In this document: in pieces, positions 1 to 8,184 of the stretch
Numbering within the stretch: position 1 is the stretch's first letter
Layout: every line of letters starts with the position of its first letter
Source of the DNA: Clostridia bacterium
Lineage (GTDB): Bacteria > Bacillota > Clostridia > Christensenellales > Aristaeellaceae
Assembly: GCA_017395685.1 (NCBI GenBank)
Contig: JAFQOD010000013.1
Coordinates: forward strand, 62,001 to 126,000
Length of the DNA stretch: 64,000 nt
Direction of reading: 5' to 3'
Made by a program: the position numbers and the translations under genes
Notes under the pieces: model-generated
Told to the model about the DNA's origin: nothing
The model's input: the letters and a program-made list of their open reading frames with translations, nothing else
Database searches by the model: none

Positions 1-93
1 GGAGTAATGCACGACTACCACGGACTGGGCATTCTGAAGCTTATTCAGAATTTCAGACACGACGACCTTTTTGTTTTCCAGATTCTTGCTCAT
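1..93 (-). CDS. rplJ: Ribosomal protein L10, N-terminal 31 residues (cut by window edge)
   Basis: The minus-strand reading frame from the ATG at 91-93 gives MSKNLENKKVVVSEILNK followed by LQNAQSVVVVHYS, which is the typical N-terminus of L10, the stalk-base protein that binds 23S rRNA and the L7/L12 dimers. A Shine-Dalgarno AAGGAAGGTGA lies just upstream. The gene runs off the left edge. It follows a recognisable L10 leader and a strong promoter, so it heads its own transcript, probably with rplL next. Identification rests on the N-terminus plus the leader, which agree. Confidence 0.9.
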   Translation of the reverse strand, partial: MSKNLENKKVVVSEILNKLQNAQSVVVVHYS

Positions 94-122
94 GTGTTCA
101 TTCACCTTCCTTGCGGCTGTGA

Positions 123-245
123 ATAAAAGAAACCCCTGTGCATGGGCACAAGGGCATTGTAATCACAAAGCTTCCTCGCACCTCGGCTGGCGGGCGAACC
201 CTTTACGCGTTTCAAACGCACCGGCTGTCTATGGCACAGGCTCTT
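123..245 (-). promoter_or_regulatory. L10 leader with transcription attenuator
   Basis: Between the promoter and rplJ, the transcript carries a structured leader ending in a hairpin (arms 133-141 and 146-154, CCCTTGTGC / GCACAGGGG) followed by TTTCTTTT, i.e. an intrinsic terminator. The upstream part contains AGCCGAGGTGCGAGGAAGC, resembling the conserved part of the Firmicute ribosomal protein L10 leader. In that family, L10 (with L7/L12) binds its own leader to shut off expression; I infer the same here. Confidence 0.8.
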
Positions 246-259
246 TCAAGCCGAAGATG

Positions 260-288
260 ATTATAGCACAAGGATGCTTTTTCGTCAA
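260..288 (-). promoter_or_regulatory. Sigma-A promoter for rplJ
   Basis: Minus strand: -35 TTGACG (283-288), 17-bp spacer, -10 TATAAT (260-265), about 15 bp before the leader. This is a near-perfect consensus and shows that rplJ is transcribed separately from the GH53 gene upstream. Confidence 0.9.
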
Positions 289-311
289 GGATTATTTTTT
301 AATTTTTTTCA

Positions 312-2186
312 TTATTCCTTGATCAGTTTCCAATCGTCCAGCTTGCCCCAGGGCCCCTTGCCCTGGCAGGTGATCCGGGCGCCCACGGTGATGATATCCC
401 CTTCATTTACAGGAATGGAGGAGATGGTGGGATGCTGCCATTCCTGCCACTTGGTGACGGACATGGGGGCAGAGGCATATTTTTCCCCGTTGATGAGCAC
501 AAAAATTTCCATATCGGATGCATTGACGTCCCCGCCATGGATATACAGGCTGAACTGATACAGGCCGGATGCCAGATTGGAAACGGACTGGGCGATGGTG
601 AAATCCACGCTGCCATCCCCGTCATAGAAATGGAAAAGGCCCTTGCCGGATTTACAGTCATTGATGCTGGTGGAACGGTACACCTCCCCGCCGGAGCGGT
701 TTTCAATGGTGTACATGGCGATATCTTCGCTTTCAAAGCCGGGATTCTGCAGGCAGTTGGTGATCAGCAGCCTGATCTGGCAGGTGACCGGATCGCCGTA
801 GATGGTTTTGCCGGATACCTGATAATCATCTTCCAGCTTTTCCAGGGTAGCGGTATCCCAGATGACGGGCATGGCATTGGTGGAACCGTCATTATAGAGC
901 GCCACGATGGCGGCAGGCAGCCGCAGATCGTCCAGGGATTCGGTGGTGATGCTGCAGGGCCTGAAGCCGGTGCGCTGCTTGACGGTGGCTGCGCCGGTGC
1001 GCAGGAAGCGAGGCATGGAAAGGGTGGGCAGCGCCCTGTGATCGAAACCGAACAGCGCCTGATTATCCCAGGAAGACCCGCCGTAATATTTCCCGGCGTC
1101 ATTGGGATCATAGCTTCCCGCATAGGAGGAGGCCCAGCCGGAGCCGTATTTTTCCCACAGTATGGCATTATCTTCCCAGCTGCCGCCTGGCACGGAAAGC
1201 CAGGCAGGCTCCCAGTAGGCCACGCCCAGGGCCCCGGCCTCTTTTGCCGCCGCCGTCACTGCCCGCAGGGCGTCTGCCTGGCCCTGAACGGTAAGGGGCC
1301 AATCCATGGTCACCCCGTCTCCTGGCACGGAATTGCCGTTAAAATCGCTGTCATCCATGGTAAAAGGATAGGCGGTTTCGGCGATCATGACCTGCTTTCC
1401 GTAGGTTTTTTGAACCTGGGTGAGGACGGAAATCAGATTTTCCAGGGAGCCGTGCCAGTAGGGATAGTAGGAGGTGCAATAGACGTCAAATTCCGCCCCG
1501 AAGGCAATGATTTCCCGGGGAAAATTGAACTGGGGCTTGGAAAAATGAACGGCACGGAGGGCGTCGGGATATACTTCCTTTACCGCTTTTCCGCCGGCAT
1601 TGATGAGGGCGGCCAGGGCGGTATAGCTGGTTTCCCCGGCCATGCCGGCATCCGTTTCATTGCCCATCTGCACCATTTTTACCTGGGCGCCGGTGGCCCG
1701 GATACGGGAAAGGGCATCCAGGGTGAATTGATAGAGCGCCTCTTCTTTCTGGGCAAGGGTCATATTCTTCCAGGCCTTGGGGGCAAATTGCTTGCCGGGA
1801 TCGGCCCAGAAATCGCTATAATGGAAATCCACCATCAGGGAAAGGTCATTTTTCGCCGCCCGCTTTGCAATTTCACAGGCAATATCCACATCGCAGATGC
1901 CGCCCCCGTAAGGATGGCCCTCGGCATCAAAGGGATCATTCCAGATGCGGATGCGCACCATATTCCATCCTCCCTCCTTCAGCAGGGCGAACAGATCCTT
2001 TTGCGTGCCATCGGCATCGTAGAATTTTACACCGCTGCGCTCCAGAGCAATCACGCTGGAAATATCGGCAGCGAAATAAAAATCCTGGGGCAAATCCTCA
2101 ATGGGCTTCACAAAAATGCCGTCATCTGCCAGGGCGCAGGGTATCGCAAGGCAGAGGCACAGGGCAAATACACAGAATGCTTTCAT
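312..2186 (-). CDS. Secreted GH53 endo-beta-1,4-galactanase with C-terminal accessory modules
   Basis: Predicted to cut beta-1,4-galactan (pectin side chains) outside the cell. The 624-residue protein has a signal peptide (cleavage near ALA-DDG, about residue 20), then a GH53 TIM barrel (about 35-390). It carries MVRIRIWNDP, DFHYSDFWADPGKQ, the acid/base Glu177 in QMGNETD and the nucleophile Glu270 in IAETAYPF. Residues about 395-480 look like a bacterial Ig-like linker. The C-terminal 150 residues (NPGFE start, GDGSVDFTI) look like a galactose-binding-fold CBM, possibly CBM61, which often accompanies GH53; that part is inference. No membrane or sortase anchor is seen. The start is fixed by GGAGGAAAGCCT before ATG. 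The gene stands alone behind its own promoter. Confidence 0.93.
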   Translation of the reverse strand: MKAFCVFALCLCLAIPCALADDGIFVKPIEDLPQDFYFAADISSVIALERSGVKFYDADGTQKDLFALLKEGGWNMVRIRIWNDPFDAEGHPYGGGICDVDIACEIAKRAAKNDLSLMVDFHYSDFWADPGKQFAPKAWKNMTLAQKEEALYQFTLDALSRIRATGAQVKMVQMGNETDAGMAGETSYTALAALINAGGKAVKEVYPDALRAVHFSKPQFNFPREIIAFGAEFDVYCTSYYPYWHGSLENLISVLTQVQKTYGKQVMIAETAYPFTMDDSDFNGNSVPGDGVTMDWPLTVQGQADALRAVTAAAKEAGALGVAYWEPAWLSVPGGSWEDNAILWEKYGSGWASSYAGSYDPNDAGKYYGGSSWDNQALFGFDHRALPTLSMPRFLRTGAATVKQRTGFRPCSITTESLDDLRLPAAIVALYNDGSTNAMPVIWDTATLEKLEDDYQVSGKTIYGDPVTCQIRLLITNCLQNPGFESEDIAMYTIENRSGGEVYRSTSINDCKSGKGLFHFYDGDGSVDFTIAQSVSNLASGLYQFSLYIHGGDVNASDMEIFVLINGEKYASAPMSVTKWQEWQHPTISSIPVNEGDIITVGARITCQGKGPWGKLDDWKLIKE

Positions 2187-2210
2187 AGGCTTTCCTCCGG
2201 TTTTTCTTTT

Positions 2211-2240
2211 ATTTTACCTGTTTTTTATTTTCCTTGTCAA
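2211..2240 (-). promoter_or_regulatory. Promoter of the GH53 gene
   Basis: Minus strand: -35 TTGACA (2235-2240), 18-bp spacer, -10 TAAAAT (2211-2216). It lies in the 121-bp divergent gap shared with the phosphatase gene. Confidence 0.75.
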
Positions 2241-2307
2241 GCAAGGAAAAACTTGCTATTTGCAGGAAATTTTGATAGACTTTTGACTAAGAAGGGAAGG
2301 ATGCATA

Positions 2308-2772
2308 TTGATCAAAATTTTATTCGTTTGCCACGGCAATATCTGCCGAAGTCCCATGGCGGAATTCATTTTTCGGGATATGGTGATAAAGCAGGGCCGG
2401 GAGAAAGAGATTATCTGCGCTTCTGCCGCTGTCAGCGATGAGGAATGGGGCAATCCCGTTCATCCGGGCACCCGGCGCGTCTTGAATGAAATGGGGATTT
2501 CCTGCAGGGAGAAACGTGCCCGGAAGATGAGCAGGGTGGATTATCAGGAATATGATCTGCTGATTGGCATGGAGCAGAGGAACTGCATCCATATGCAGCG
2601 CATCTGCGGCGGCGATCCGGAGGGGAAAATCAGAAGGCTGCTGGATTACGGGAAAAATCCCCGGGATATCGCCGATCCCTGGTATACAGGGAATTTTGAT
2701 GTGACCAGGCAGGATGTGATTGAAGGCTGCGAAGCGCTGCTGGATGCGATAAAAGCAATGGTAAAAATATGA
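2308..2772 (+). CDS. Low-molecular-weight protein-tyrosine phosphatase
   Basis: Dephosphorylates phosphotyrosine (or phosphoarginine) proteins in the cytoplasm. The N-terminus carries the family P-loop C8-HGNIC-R14-S, and the general acid Asp123 sits in ADPWYTGNF; the length of 154 residues is normal. The start is a TTG at 2308, with GAAGGGAAGG 7 bases upstream; the nearby ATG at 2301 is out of frame. The gene is monocistronic, divergent from the galactanase, and followed by the Cys-rich protein gene. Whether it acts on phosphotyrosine or, like YwlE, on phosphoarginine cannot be settled by eye. Confidence 0.93.
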   Translation: MIKILFVCHGNICRSPMAEFIFRDMVIKQGREKEIICASAAVSDEEWGNPVHPGTRRVLNEMGISCREKRARKMSRVDYQEYDLLIGMEQRNCIHMQRICGGDPEGKIRRLLDYGKNPRDIADPWYTGNFDVTRQDVIEGCEALLDAIKAMVKI

Positions 2773-2834
2773 TATAAGTTTCGATATTCAAATATGTTTT
2801 GGTAAGATGAAAAATGAGATGGGAGAGAATTTAC

Positions 2835-4964
2835 GTGAAATACAGTGCTTCTTTGAACAAATGCATCAAATATTTTGTTTTATGTGGTATTGCATTATGC
2901 GTTGTTCTTTTGGTATTGCCGCTTTCAGCAAAGGCGGAGACCCATGGTAAATCCCTCAGAAATGGCAGCGGATGTGGTTACAAATGGCAATATTCCTATT
3001 CTTCGGATCAGACAGTCTATGTTTGTGATGGCCCGTGCTATAACTATTATACGAATTACGGTTACTATAAGCATTGTACGTCCATTTTGCATTCGAATGC
3101 TGCATCCGGAAATACGTATGAACAGGTGCTTGTTTATTGGGATCCCTGCACACCTGCATACACCGTGGATCCTACCTGTACGGAAGATGGATATTCCCAA
3201 GGATGCCTGTATTGCGGATTGAGTATTAATTGTTCGCCCTATAAAAGGACGCCCGCCACCGGGCATACTGAAGAAACCATCCCCGGCAAGGAACCAACCT
3301 GCACCGAAACAGGCCTGACCGAGGGCAAGAAGTGTTCTTCTTGTGGCGAGATAATTGTTGCGCAGCAGGAAATTCCTGCATTGGGGCATGTTTCTTGTGG
3401 TTATTACCCCAGTGATGATTCCAAGCATTACCAGCAGTGCGGCAGATGCTCCTGGTTCATAGATGGTACAGAAGGTTTCCATGCGTACAATAGCTGCGTT
3501 GCAACCCATTGCAGTATCTGCAATTATGAGAGAGATTCCTCCGCAGCAACTCACACTCCTGGCATGATCGAATCTACCGAAGATATGCATACTGTGTATT
3601 GCGCTTTGTGCCATGAGGCATACTTAACCGGGGTGCATTCGCATGTTAACTGCGGTGCTGCGTGCAGCGTGTGTGGTACTTATGATTCGATTCATCGCCC
3701 GGAACATAATATGGCATACGTAACTTGGGGAGTTAATTTGTTTCATTACTATGAATGTGTCAATTGCGGAACGAGAGAGGGCGACCGGATCGTTTGTACA
3801 GCGGCTTGCACGAGGCCAGGGGTATGCACATATTGCGGTGGTCCGACAGGGCCGGCATTTTTCCATCCGTATACTTTCATACAATGGGATAGCGAAACGC
3901 ATTGGGATTATTGTCAGTTTTGCGATACGAAGCTGAACGTAAAAGCCCATAAAGTTTCTTGTGGGAATTTGGGAGTATGTACTGTCTGTGGTGCGGAGTG
4001 TTCCGTTTCGCCGGACAATTGCAAAAATATTGTTTATACCGGTGACGAGGCACGGCACTGGAAGGTTTGCGCTGATTGTGGTAGTATCAAGGAAGGCTCC
4101 GATGGCGATCACTATGTCGCTTGCTGGAATAATGGTACATGCGGGATATGCAATCAGACCGGTCTCACGCCGCAGCCCCATGATTTATACTATATCACAT
4201 GGATTGATTCAAAGACTCATAAGCATTCCTGCCGTCATACGCAGTGTAGATATTATGAGATCAAGGATCATACCGTCTATTGTAATTCTACTGTTTGCAC
4301 TGTCTGTCGGCTTCCTGCCGATAATGAGCCCATACACCGCAGCGAAGAAATCCTCCCCGGGAAGGAGCCTACCTGCACTGAAACCGGCCTGACAGAGGGG
4401 AAGAAATGCACTTCCTGCGGGGAAACGCTGGTGGAGCAGCAGGTGATTCCCGTGGTGGATCACGATTATTCCGGGCTTTGGCAGCCGGCAGGGGATCATC
4501 ACATCATTCCCTGCAGCGATGGCTGCGGGCGGCGGCTGCGGGCAGATTGCGAGCTGCTGAGCGCCGTGGTTGACGGAGAAATTCTGACGGTTTGCCCGGT
4601 ATGCGGGCGCAATAATCTGGATGAAAGCTTCAAGCAGCTTCCCATTGCGGTCATTGTAGATCCGGAAGCGGGTCAGCCTGGGGATTTCCTGGTATGGCAT
4701 ATCCTCCATCCCTTTGGCGAAGAAACGGGCGTGCGGGCAGCCTTTACGGCGGTTTACGAAAGCCATGGGCAGGTGGTTCCTCCCAAGGAAAGCCATCTGC
4801 CGCTGAAAATCCGGATCCGGCTGCCCATCGATGATTCCTGCGTTCTTGTACGGGCGGATGATGCGGAAGGGAAGAACTATACGGAAATGGATTATACCGT
4901 CATCGGCGATTTTATCTGCTTTGATACCGATGCATTGGGGCTTTTCCTGATCCGGACAAAATAA
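2835..4964 (+). CDS. Secreted Cys-rich repeat protein of unknown function
   Basis: A 709-residue exported protein. I prefer the GTG at 2835, because TGGGAGAG lies 7 bases upstream and the product then starts with a clean signal peptide (VKYSASLNK, hydrophobic core, cleavage near AKA-ETHG). An in-frame ATG at 2814 is possible but lacks a ribosome site. The body is built of many short units with CxxC pairs and conserved His residues. Two units (nt about 3270-3390 and 4345-4470) are nearly identical, with PGKEPTCTETGLTEGKKC and SCGE, a unit common in secreted proteins of gut Firmicutes. The paired CxxC motifs look zinc-ribbon-like. The C-terminal 110 residues form a separate beta-rich domain. 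No LPxTG or membrane anchor. The middle has lower GC than the ends. Function not known; surface adhesion is one guess. Confidence 0.75.
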   Translation: MKYSASLNKCIKYFVLCGIALCVVLLVLPLSAKAETHGKSLRNGSGCGYKWQYSYSSDQTVYVCDGPCYNYYTNYGYYKHCTSILHSNAASGNTYEQVLVYWDPCTPAYTVDPTCTEDGYSQGCLYCGLSINCSPYKRTPATGHTEETIPGKEPTCTETGLTEGKKCSSCGEIIVAQQEIPALGHVSCGYYPSDDSKHYQQCGRCSWFIDGTEGFHAYNSCVATHCSICNYERDSSAATHTPGMIESTEDMHTVYCALCHEAYLTGVHSHVNCGAACSVCGTYDSIHRPEHNMAYVTWGVNLFHYYECVNCGTREGDRIVCTAACTRPGVCTYCGGPTGPAFFHPYTFIQWDSETHWDYCQFCDTKLNVKAHKVSCGNLGVCTVCGAECSVSPDNCKNIVYTGDEARHWKVCADCGSIKEGSDGDHYVACWNNGTCGICNQTGLTPQPHDLYYITWIDSKTHKHSCRHTQCRYYEIKDHTVYCNSTVCTVCRLPADNEPIHRSEEILPGKEPTCTETGLTEGKKCTSCGETLVEQQVIPVVDHDYSGLWQPAGDHHIIPCSDGCGRRLRADCELLSAVVDGEILTVCPVCGRNNLDESFKQLPIAVIVDPEAGQPGDFLVWHILHPFGEETGVRAAFTAVYESHGQVVPPKESHLPLKIRIRLPIDDSCVLVRADDAEGKNYTEMDYTVIGDFICFDTDALGLFLIRTK

Positions 4965-4978
4965 AAATCAAATAAAAA

Positions 4979-5007
4979 TACATCCACCGGCTTGGCTGGT
5001 GGATGTA
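4979..5007. terminator. Bidirectional terminator
   Basis: Hairpin with 10-bp arms TACATCCACC / GGTGGATGTA. An A-rich run on the left gives a U-tract for minus-strand transcription. It separates the converging Cys-rich gene and the YjbR-family gene. Confidence 0.75.
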
Positions 5008-5012
5008 TTCAT

Positions 5013-5381
5013 TCAGGGATGCATGAGAATTTCTTTCTGCTTTTTCTTGCTGAAGCTGTGCAGCACGGTATCGTAAGCCAGATCGATCATGCGCTGAAGC
5101 TCATGATTCGGGAAATCGGCCAGAAAAATCGTATTCCAATAGGGTTGCTGCACTGGCGGGCAATGGTATCCCCGAACGACTTGGCCTGGATATATTTGAC
5201 GATAGAAATCTCCCAGATCGGCAGGGCATTTCAGGGTGATCTTATAGTCTTGTGCAAAGGGATAAAGCTGGGCAAAAATTTTTCCGTTCAGCTTATAGCA
5301 TATGGGAACCGGACCGAAGGGGAATGTTTCTTCTGCCTTGCACTTGCTTAAGCAGTATTTCCTGATTTCATCCGCTTTCAT
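5013..5381 (-). CDS. MmcQ/YjbR family protein
   Basis: A 122-residue cytoplasmic protein of the MmcQ/YjbR (DUF419) family, which has a CyaY-like fold and is called DNA-binding in some databases without a firm role. Family features are the short N-terminal helix, ETFPFGPVPICYKLNGKIFA, and the C-terminal MIDLAYDTVLHSFSKKKQK. Length is normal. ATG at 5379-5381 with GAGGCGG about 10 bases upstream. Single gene; the 185-bp gap to fhs holds only the palindromic repeat. Confidence 0.85.
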   Translation of the reverse strand: MKADEIRKYCLSKCKAEETFPFGPVPICYKLNGKIFAQLYPFAQDYKITLKCPADLGDFYRQIYPGQVVRGYHCPPVQQPYWNTIFLADFPNHELQRMIDLAYDTVLHSFSKKKQKEILMHP

Positions 5382-5477
5382 GATGTATGTACCGCCTCAT
5401 GTTTATGGGAAAATTTCAAACATATCTTTATAGACAATGGCTGCACTGGCACACTGCTGATAGAGAAAAGCTCCGTT

Positions 5478-5550
5478 ATATCCAGTAATAGTTTTCTTTG
5501 GGAGATTGCGAGAGGGACTTCCTTTTTCAAAAGAAAGCCCCTCTCGCAAT
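5478..5550. repeat. Dispersed 70-bp palindromic element, copy 1
   Basis: Begins ATATCCAGTAATAGTTTTC, then TTTGGGAGA, then a long hairpin with arms ATTGCGAGAGGG (5505-5516) and CCCTCTCGCAAT (5539-5550). A near-identical copy lies at 34249-34318. Both copies sit immediately after the stop codon of a minus-strand gene (here fhs) in the same orientation, so the hairpin may act as a terminator. The conserved single-stranded flank goes beyond what a terminator needs. Confidence 0.75.
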
Positions 5551-5566
5551 ATTTATCTATCTACCA

Positions 5567-7234
5567 TTAGAATAAACCCGTAATCTTGCCTTCTGCGTCG
5601 ATATCGATCTTTTCGGCGGCGGGAACCCGGGGGAGGCCGGGCATAGTCATGATATCCCCTGTGAGGGCCACGATAAAGCCGGCGCCGGCGGATACCCGCA
5701 GATTGCGTACCGTAACGGTGAAGCCCTTGGGAGCGCCCAGCAGCCCGGGATCATCGGAGAAGGAATACTGGGTCTTGGCCATGCAGATGGGAAGCTTGCC
5801 AAAGCCCAGCTTTTCCAGCTGCGCTGCCTGCTTTTTGGCATTCGGGGTGAGCAGCACGCCGTCGCCGTGATAGACATTCTTGACGATCATATCGATCTTT
5901 TCTTCGATGGAGGCGTCCAGCGGATAGCTGAAGGAAAATTCGTTGGGCAGCTCGCACAGGCGCACCACCTCTTCTGCCAGGGCCTTGCCGCCTTCGCCAC
6001 CCTTGGCCCACACCTCGGACAGGGCCACATTGACGCCCAGGGCCTTGCATTCATCCTCCACCAGCTTCAGTTCCCCTTCGGTATCGGTGGGGAAGCGATT
6101 GATGGCCACAACGCAGGGCAGTTTATATACAGTGGTCATATTTTCTACATGCTGGAGCAGGTTGGGCAGGCCCTTCCGGAGGGCATCCAGATTTTCCTGG
6201 CCCAGATCGGTTTTCGGCAGGCCGCCATGCATCTTCAGCGCCCGGACAGTGGCCACCACCACTACGGCGTCGGGGGTAAGGCCGTTCACCCGGCACTTGA
6301 TATCCAGGAATTTTTCAGCCCCCAGATCGGCGCCGAAGCCTGCTTCGGTGATGATGTAATCCCCCAGCTTCAGGGCGGTGCGGGTGGCGATAACGGAATT
6401 GCAGCCGTGGGCAATATTGGCGAAGGGGCCGCCGTGAACGATGGCCGGGGTACCCTCCAGGGTTTGCACCAGGTTGGGCTTGATGGCATCTTTGAGCAAA
6501 GCGGCCATGGCGCCAGCTGCCTTCAGCTGGCCGCAGGTAACGGGCTCTTCGCTATAGGTATAGGCCACCACCATCCGGGCAAGCCGTTCCTTCAGATCGG
6601 TAAGATTATCCGCCAGGCACAAAACGGCCATGATTTCAGAGGCTACGGTGATATCATAGCCATCCTCCCGGGGAACGCCGTTGACACGGCCGCCCAGACC
6701 ATCCACTACATTGCGCAGCTGACGGTCATTCATATCCACGCAGCGGCGCCATACGATGCGCCGGGGATCGATATTCAGGGAATTGCCCTGATGAATGTGA
6801 TTATCCAGCATGGCGGCCAAGAGGTTATTGGCAGCGCCGATGGCATGGAAATCACCGGTAAAATGCAGATTGATATCTTCCATGGGCACTACCTGGGCAT
6901 AGCCGCCGCCGGCAGCGCCGCCCTTGATGCCGAATACCGGGCCCAGGGAAGGCTCCCGGAGGGCCACGATGGATTTTTTGCCGATCTTACGCAGCCCGTC
7001 TGCCAGGCCGATGGTGGTGGTGGTTTTGCCTTCCCCGGCGGGAGTGGGGGTAATAGCAGTAACCAGGATCAGCTTACCGTCCTTCTGATCTTTTTCACGG
7101 ATGGCGTGCTGATCCAGCTTGGCTTTGTAATGACCGTAGGGCTCCAGCAGATTTTCATCAATGCCGGCATTCCGGGCGATTTCATAAATGGGATGCATGG
7201 GCGTGCTCTGGGCAATCTCGATATCGGTCAGCAT
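5567..7234 (-). CDS. fhs: Formate--tetrahydrofolate ligase
   Basis: ATP-dependent formation of 10-formyl-THF from formate and THF, the entry of formate into one-carbon metabolism. The 555-residue length is standard. A P-loop-like [15 protein letters not shown] lies near residues 62-76, followed by [31 protein letters not shown] and the C-terminal [11 protein letters not shown], all hallmarks. I choose the ATG at 7232-7234 because GGAGGA is 6 bases upstream; an ATG 6 bases earlier abuts the ribosome site. It is transcribed alone, divergent from spoIIAA. Formate could come from a formate-lyase elsewhere; the nearby GRE is not a clear PFL. Confidence 0.97.
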   Translation of the reverse strand: MLTDIEIAQSTPMHPIYEIARNAGIDENLLEPYGHYKAKLDQHAIREKDQKDGKLILVTAITPTPAGEGKTTTTIGLADGLRKIGKKSIVALREPSLGPVFGIKGGAAGGGYAQVVPMEDINLHFTGDFHAIGAANNLLAAMLDNHIHQGNSLNIDPRRIVWRRCVDMNDRQLRNVVDGLGGRVNGVPREDGYDITVASEIMAVLCLADNLTDLKERLARMVVAYTYSEEPVTCGQLKAAGAMAALLKDAIKPNLVQTLEGTPAIVHGGPFANIAHGCNSVIATRTALKLGDYIITEAGFGADLGAEKFLDIKCRVNGLTPDAVVVVATVRALKMHGGLPKTDLGQENLDALRKGLPNLLQHVENMTTVYKLPCVVAINRFPTDTEGELKLVEDECKALGVNVALSEVWAKGGEGGKALAEEVVRLCELPNEFSFSYPLDASIEEKIDMIVKNVYHGDGVLLTPNAKKQAAQLEKLGFGKLPICMAKTQYSFSDDPGLLGAPKGFTVTVRNLRVSAGAGFIVALTGDIMTMPGLPRVPAAEKIDIDAEGKITGLF

Positions 7235-7271
7235 GATCATTCCTCCATCTGAAATATTCGGAAACTTCTAC

Positions 7272-7300
7272 ATTATAGAATATATTAAGCCAAAATACAA
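7272..7300 (-). promoter_or_regulatory. Promoter of fhs
   Basis: Minus strand: perfect -10 TATAAT (7272-7277), 17-bp spacer, weak -35 TTGTAT (7295-7300). Confidence 0.6.
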
Positions 7301-7375
7301 GCCTGAAATAAAAAATATGTGGAATAAAGACGAACGATTTATATAAAAAAGATAAAAATATACATAATTCGAGAG

Positions 7376-7401
7376 AGGGAACAGCCTTTCCTTCCGTGAA
7401 T
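7376..7401 (+). promoter_or_regulatory. Candidate sigma-H promoter of the spoIIA operon
   Basis: AGGGAA (7376-7381) and GTGAATAC with core GAAT (7398-7401) resemble the sigma-H -35 (AGGA) and -10 (GAAT) elements. They lie about 35 bp before the spoIIAA start. In Bacillus this operon is sigma-H dependent. The -35 match is partial. Confidence 0.4.
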
Positions 7402-7436
7402 ACATTCATTCGATGTGTTCAGGAAGGGTGAATGAA

Positions 7437-7736
7437 ATGGAATGGATAAAGCAGCGGGACCGGGCGGAGGTTTATCTGGAGGGCGAACTGGATCATTGCA
7501 GTGCCCAGAGCATCCGGCGGGAATTGGATCGGGTGCTGGAGGATCAATCAATACGCCATCTGATTCTGGATATGGGAAAGATGAGCTTTATGGATTCATC
7601 AGGGATCGGCGTGATATTGGGCAGATACCGCATCCTGGCAGCCCGGGGAGGAACGGTGGCCGTGCGGAATATGAATGCCCATGTGGAGCGGATTTTTATT
7701 TTGTCCGGAATGCACCAGATCATCCGGATTCTCTGA
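7437..7736 (+). CDS. spoIIAA: Anti-sigma F factor antagonist SpoIIAA
   Basis: A STAS-domain protein of 99 residues. When unphosphorylated it binds SpoIIAB and frees sigma F in the forespore. The phosphorylated-serine motif is present as SFMDSSGIGVILGRY (residues about 50-64), and the C-terminal helix contains HVERIFILSGM. The start at 7437 is chosen because AGGAAGGGTG lies 6 bases upstream and gives the usual length. First gene of the spoIIA operon; 15 bp separate it from spoIIAB. Confidence 0.96.
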   Translation: MEWIKQRDRAEVYLEGELDHCSAQSIRRELDRVLEDQSIRHLILDMGKMSFMDSSGIGVILGRYRILAARGGTVAVRNMNAHVERIFILSGMHQIIRIL

Positions 7737-7751
7737 TGGAGGGATAAAGCA

Positions 7752-8183
7752 ATGCAGATTAAAAATCAGATGCGGCTGGAATTTTTGAGCGTGCCGGAGA
7801 ATGAGGGCTTTGCCCGGGTGGCGGTGAGCGCCTTTGCGGTGCAATTGGATCCCACGCTGGATATCCTGGCGGATATCAAAACGGCGGTGAGCGAGGCGGT
7901 GACCAATGCCATTGTGCACGGATATGGGGAACGGAAGGGGCTGGTGGCCATCACGGCGCTGATGCGGGAGGATGGCCTGTTGGAAATTGCTGTCAGCGAT
8001 CAGGGGAGGGGCATTGCGGATATCGATCAGGCGATGCAGCCCTTTTTTACCACCCAGCCGGATAAAGAACGATCGGGCATGGGCTTTTCCGTGATGCAGA
8101 CCTTCATGGATAAAATCCAGGTGGAATCCATTCTTGGGGCCGGCACCACCGTGCGCATGGAAAAGCGCCTGAAGGAGAAATAG
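7752..8183 (+). CDS. spoIIAB: Anti-sigma F factor / serine kinase SpoIIAB
   Basis: GHKL-type ATPase of 143 residues that holds sigma F inactive and phosphorylates SpoIIAA. The N box is visible as VSEAVTNAIVHGY (about 45-57), the G1 box as VSDQGRGI (about 86-93) and the G2 box as ERSGMGFSVMQTFMD (about 110-124). GGAGGG precedes the ATG. Middle gene of the operon; sigF starts one base after its stop, implying translational coupling. Confidence 0.96.
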   Translation: MQIKNQMRLEFLSVPENEGFARVAVSAFAVQLDPTLDILADIKTAVSEAVTNAIVHGYGERKGLVAITALMREDGLLEIAVSDQGRGIADIDQAMQPFFTTQPDKERSGMGFSVMQTFMDKIQVESILGAGTTVRMEKRLKEK

Positions 8184-8184
8184 A

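Noticed and set aside
71-322. Small plus-strand open frame across the rplJ leader
   Set aside because: It overlaps the start of rplJ, the L10 leader and the promoter, all clearly on the minus strand; no ribosome site.
2301-2441. ATG at 2301 as start of the phosphatase
   Set aside because: It is out of frame with the C-x5-R phosphatase sequence; the TTG at 2308 is in frame and correctly spaced from the ribosome site.
3270-4470. Repeated units of the Cys-rich gene as a CRISPR array
   Set aside because: Only two near-identical units, more than 1 kb apart, lie inside one reading frame; they are protein repeats, not evenly spaced direct repeats.
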